This document shows, in pieces, positions 7,580 through 8,525 of a stretch of DNA of 8,525 nt. The stretch's first letter is position 1. Each line of letters starts with the position of its first letter. The stretch lies in NCBI GenBank assembly GCA_938021455.1, contig CALIGP010000431.1, forward strand, positions 1 to 8,525, read 5' to 3'. The stretch comes from an uncultured Lewinella sp. (GTDB lineage: Bacteria > Bacteroidota > Bacteroidia > Chitinophagales > Saprospiraceae). The position numbers and the translations under genes were made by a program. The notes under the pieces were generated by a model, which saw nothing but the letters and a program-made list of their open reading frames with translations, was not told where the DNA came from and did not search any database.

Positions 7580-7611
7580 TAAAGATAACGATTTTACTTT
7601 TTGTATACAAA
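7580..7611 (-). promoter_or_regulatory. Probable susC promoter with palindrome over the -33 element
   Basis: On the minus strand TTTG (plus 7608-7611) is followed after 20 nt by TATCTTTA (plus 7580-7587). This closely fits the Bacteroidota housekeeping-sigma promoter TTTG-N19-21-TAnnTTTG, with only the last G replaced by A. Transcription would start near 7573. The -33 TTTG is one end of the perfect 12-bp palindrome TTTGTATACAAA (7600-7611), which may bind a dimeric regulator that controls access to the promoter. The same palindrome places a TTTG on the plus strand, 16 nt before TAAATTTC (7620-7627), a possible weak rightward promoter. Confidence 0.5.
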
Positions 7612-7821
7612 TCATAAAATAAATTTCTTTTAGGGCGCGTACGCTGGTGCAAAAATTAGGTTAACGGAGCACTGTTGTTGTAAACGCCGGCAAAAGCCTG
7701 CACTGAAAACTTTCCTTGCAGCGGTACATTCGGCAGGCTACACAACCACGTCCGCGCCACTACTTTTTCAACAAAAAAGAATGACTTCCTGATTTTCTAA
7801 CTATTTTCGTCTCCTGCTGCT

Positions 7822-7858
7822 AATTTTCCCGAAAAGATGAACTACTACCGGGAAAATT
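7822..7858 (+). promoter_or_regulatory. Perfect inverted repeat in the uvrA upstream region
   Basis: AATTTTCCCG (7822-7831) and CGGGAAAATT (7849-7858) form a perfect 10-bp inverted repeat with a 17-nt spacer, ending 45 nt before the TTG start of uvrA. No T-tract follows on either strand, so it is not an intrinsic terminator. It could be a leader hairpin or a two-half-site operator. A -7-like TATTTTCG (7802-7809) lies just upstream and would place the repeat inside the transcript, but no matching -33 element is clear. Confidence 0.4.
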
Positions 7859-7903
7859 GCCTTTGCAGAGTGAATACCCGCCAACCGTCCAAAAGACTAC
7901 TCC

Positions 7904-8525
7904 TTGTCCAAGAATTCTGATCTCTCCGCCGCCGATCTCCGCACCTCGATTTTCATCAAGGGCGCAGCGGCAAACAACCTGAAAAGCGTAGACCTTGTCA
8001 TCCCGAAGAATCAACTCGTGGTAGTGACCGGTGTCAGCGGTAGCGGAAAGTCGAGCATCACGATGGACACTCTTTTTGCCGAAGGCCAGCGCCGCTACGT
8101 TGAGTCGCTAAGCAGCTACGCCCGCCAGTTCCTGATGCGGATGAAAAAGCCCGAAGTAGATTACATTCGCGGCATCTGCCCGGCCATTGCCATCGAGCAA
8201 AAAACAACGACGGCCAACGCCCGCTCTACGGTGGGCACTCTCACGGAGATTTATGACTTCTTCCGACTGCTCTACGCCCGAGCCGGGCGAACCTTCAGCC
8301 CCGTCAGCGGCAAGGAGGTAAAACGTCACCGGGTAACCGACGTCGTTGACCACATTCTGGACATGGACGAAGGTGCCCGCGTCCACCTCTACGCTCCCCT
8401 CCCCCGCGAATATGACGACAGGACCCTACGCCGGGAGCTAGAACTCCTCGTGCAAAAAGGCTACACCCGCGTGATGGCCGACGACGAAGTGAAGCAGATC
8501 GAAGACATTCTGGAAGAGAATCTCC
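7904..8525 (+). CDS. uvrA: UvrABC excinuclease subunit A, N-terminal part (3' truncated)
   Basis: UvrA is the damage-sensing ABC ATPase of nucleotide excision repair; it loads UvrB on damaged DNA. About 207 codons are visible before the right edge. Landmarks are IKGAAANNLKSVDLVIP near the start, Walker A GVSGSGKSS (43-51), then the highly conserved FAEGQRRYVESLSSYARQFL, PAIAIEQKTT, and RSTVGTLTEIYDFFRLLYAR blocks. A following region (about 138-207, including a TRVMADDEV stretch) matches the UvrB-binding domain, so this is a full UvrA rather than the UvrA2 type that lacks it. Where many UvrAs have CPxCG, this one has SPVSG (132-136). The frame is closed by TGA at 7871-7873 and has no ATG before the conserved region, so TTG at 7904 is the best start; it gives a 15-residue lead before the first conserved block. 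It is transcribed divergently from susC. Confidence 0.93.
   Translation, partial: MSKNSDLSAADLRTSIFIKGAAANNLKSVDLVIPKNQLVVVTGVSGSGKSSITMDTLFAEGQRRYVESLSSYARQFLMRMKKPEVDYIRGICPAIAIEQKTTTANARSTVGTLTEIYDFFRLLYARAGRTFSPVSGKEVKRHRVTDVVDHILDMDEGARVHLYAPLPREYDDRTLRRELELLVQKGYTRVMADDEVKQIEDILEENL

Larger units (their letters stand above)
7332..7903. other. Divergent susC-uvrA intergenic region (572 bp), no firm gene
   Basis: The span separates susC (leftward) from uvrA (rightward). It holds the probable susC promoter and its palindrome, a hairpin-rich susC leader, and the short uvrA leader with an inverted repeat, each listed separately. A further 7-bp inverted repeat, AGCCTGC (7695-7701) with GCAGGCT (7733-7739), lies between them with a 31-nt spacer. 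A dyad CACCTGAGGTG (7370-7380) sits 39 nt before the susC start and could be an operator. I saw no tRNA-like or other known RNA-gene sequence by eye. A 52-codon open frame on the plus strand (7424-7582) is discussed as a finding but not called as a gene. Confidence 0.6.

Noticed and set aside
7820..8014. 64-codon minus-strand open frame
   Set aside because: It is antisense to the uvrA leader and first codons and shows no recognisable features.
1..8525. CRISPR array, insertion sequence, phage or defence genes, tRNA or rRNA
   Set aside because: I saw no regularly spaced repeats, transposase motifs, terminal inverted repeats, attachment-site duplications, or tRNA/rRNA signatures; all large frames are explained by ordinary families.

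Overview
The window looks like chromosomal DNA of a Bacteroidota bacterium. The evidence is an adjacent SusC/SusD pair, a SusD lipoprotein signal with acidic residues right after the lipidated Cys, gene starts without Shine-Dalgarno sequences, and a promoter of the Bacteroidota TTTG / TAnnTTTG type. Protein style and moderate GC content would fit a marine or freshwater Saprospiraceae member (Lewinella-like). That finer placement is inference.

Layout. Positions 1-190 hold the 3' end of a TrmH/SpoU-family RNA 2'-O-methyltransferase (+). At 275-1099 (+) is a trimeric-type purine nucleoside phosphorylase. It converges on a secreted thioredoxin-fold protein with a C-terminal TPR-like helical region (2372-1209, -), and an imperfect 15-bp hairpin lies between the two. 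Upstream on the same minus strand is a two-gene nutrient-uptake operon, susC (7331-4284) then susD (4177-2651). It ends in a clear intrinsic terminator about 20 nt past the susD stop, so the thioredoxin gene is probably a separate transcription unit. A 572-bp divergent intergenic region (7332-7903) then leads to the start of uvrA (+, from a TTG at 7904), which runs off the right edge.

How the parts work. SusC (TonB-dependent barrel) and SusD (surface lipoprotein lid) form one outer-membrane importer for an oligosaccharide or similar large nutrient. No glycoside hydrolase, regulator or other locus gene is in view, so the substrate cannot be named. The other genes are housekeeping: purine salvage, RNA modification, envelope thiol chemistry and nucleotide excision repair. 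They are not functionally linked to the importer by anything visible.

I see no new multi-gene system. The most interesting signals are non-coding: a long stem-loop with a six-T tract between susC and susD that has the form of an intrinsic terminator; a perfect 12-bp palindrome over the probable -33 element of the susC promoter; a hairpin-rich susC leader that overlaps a 52-codon open frame on the opposite strand; and a perfect 10-bp inverted repeat just ahead of uvrA.
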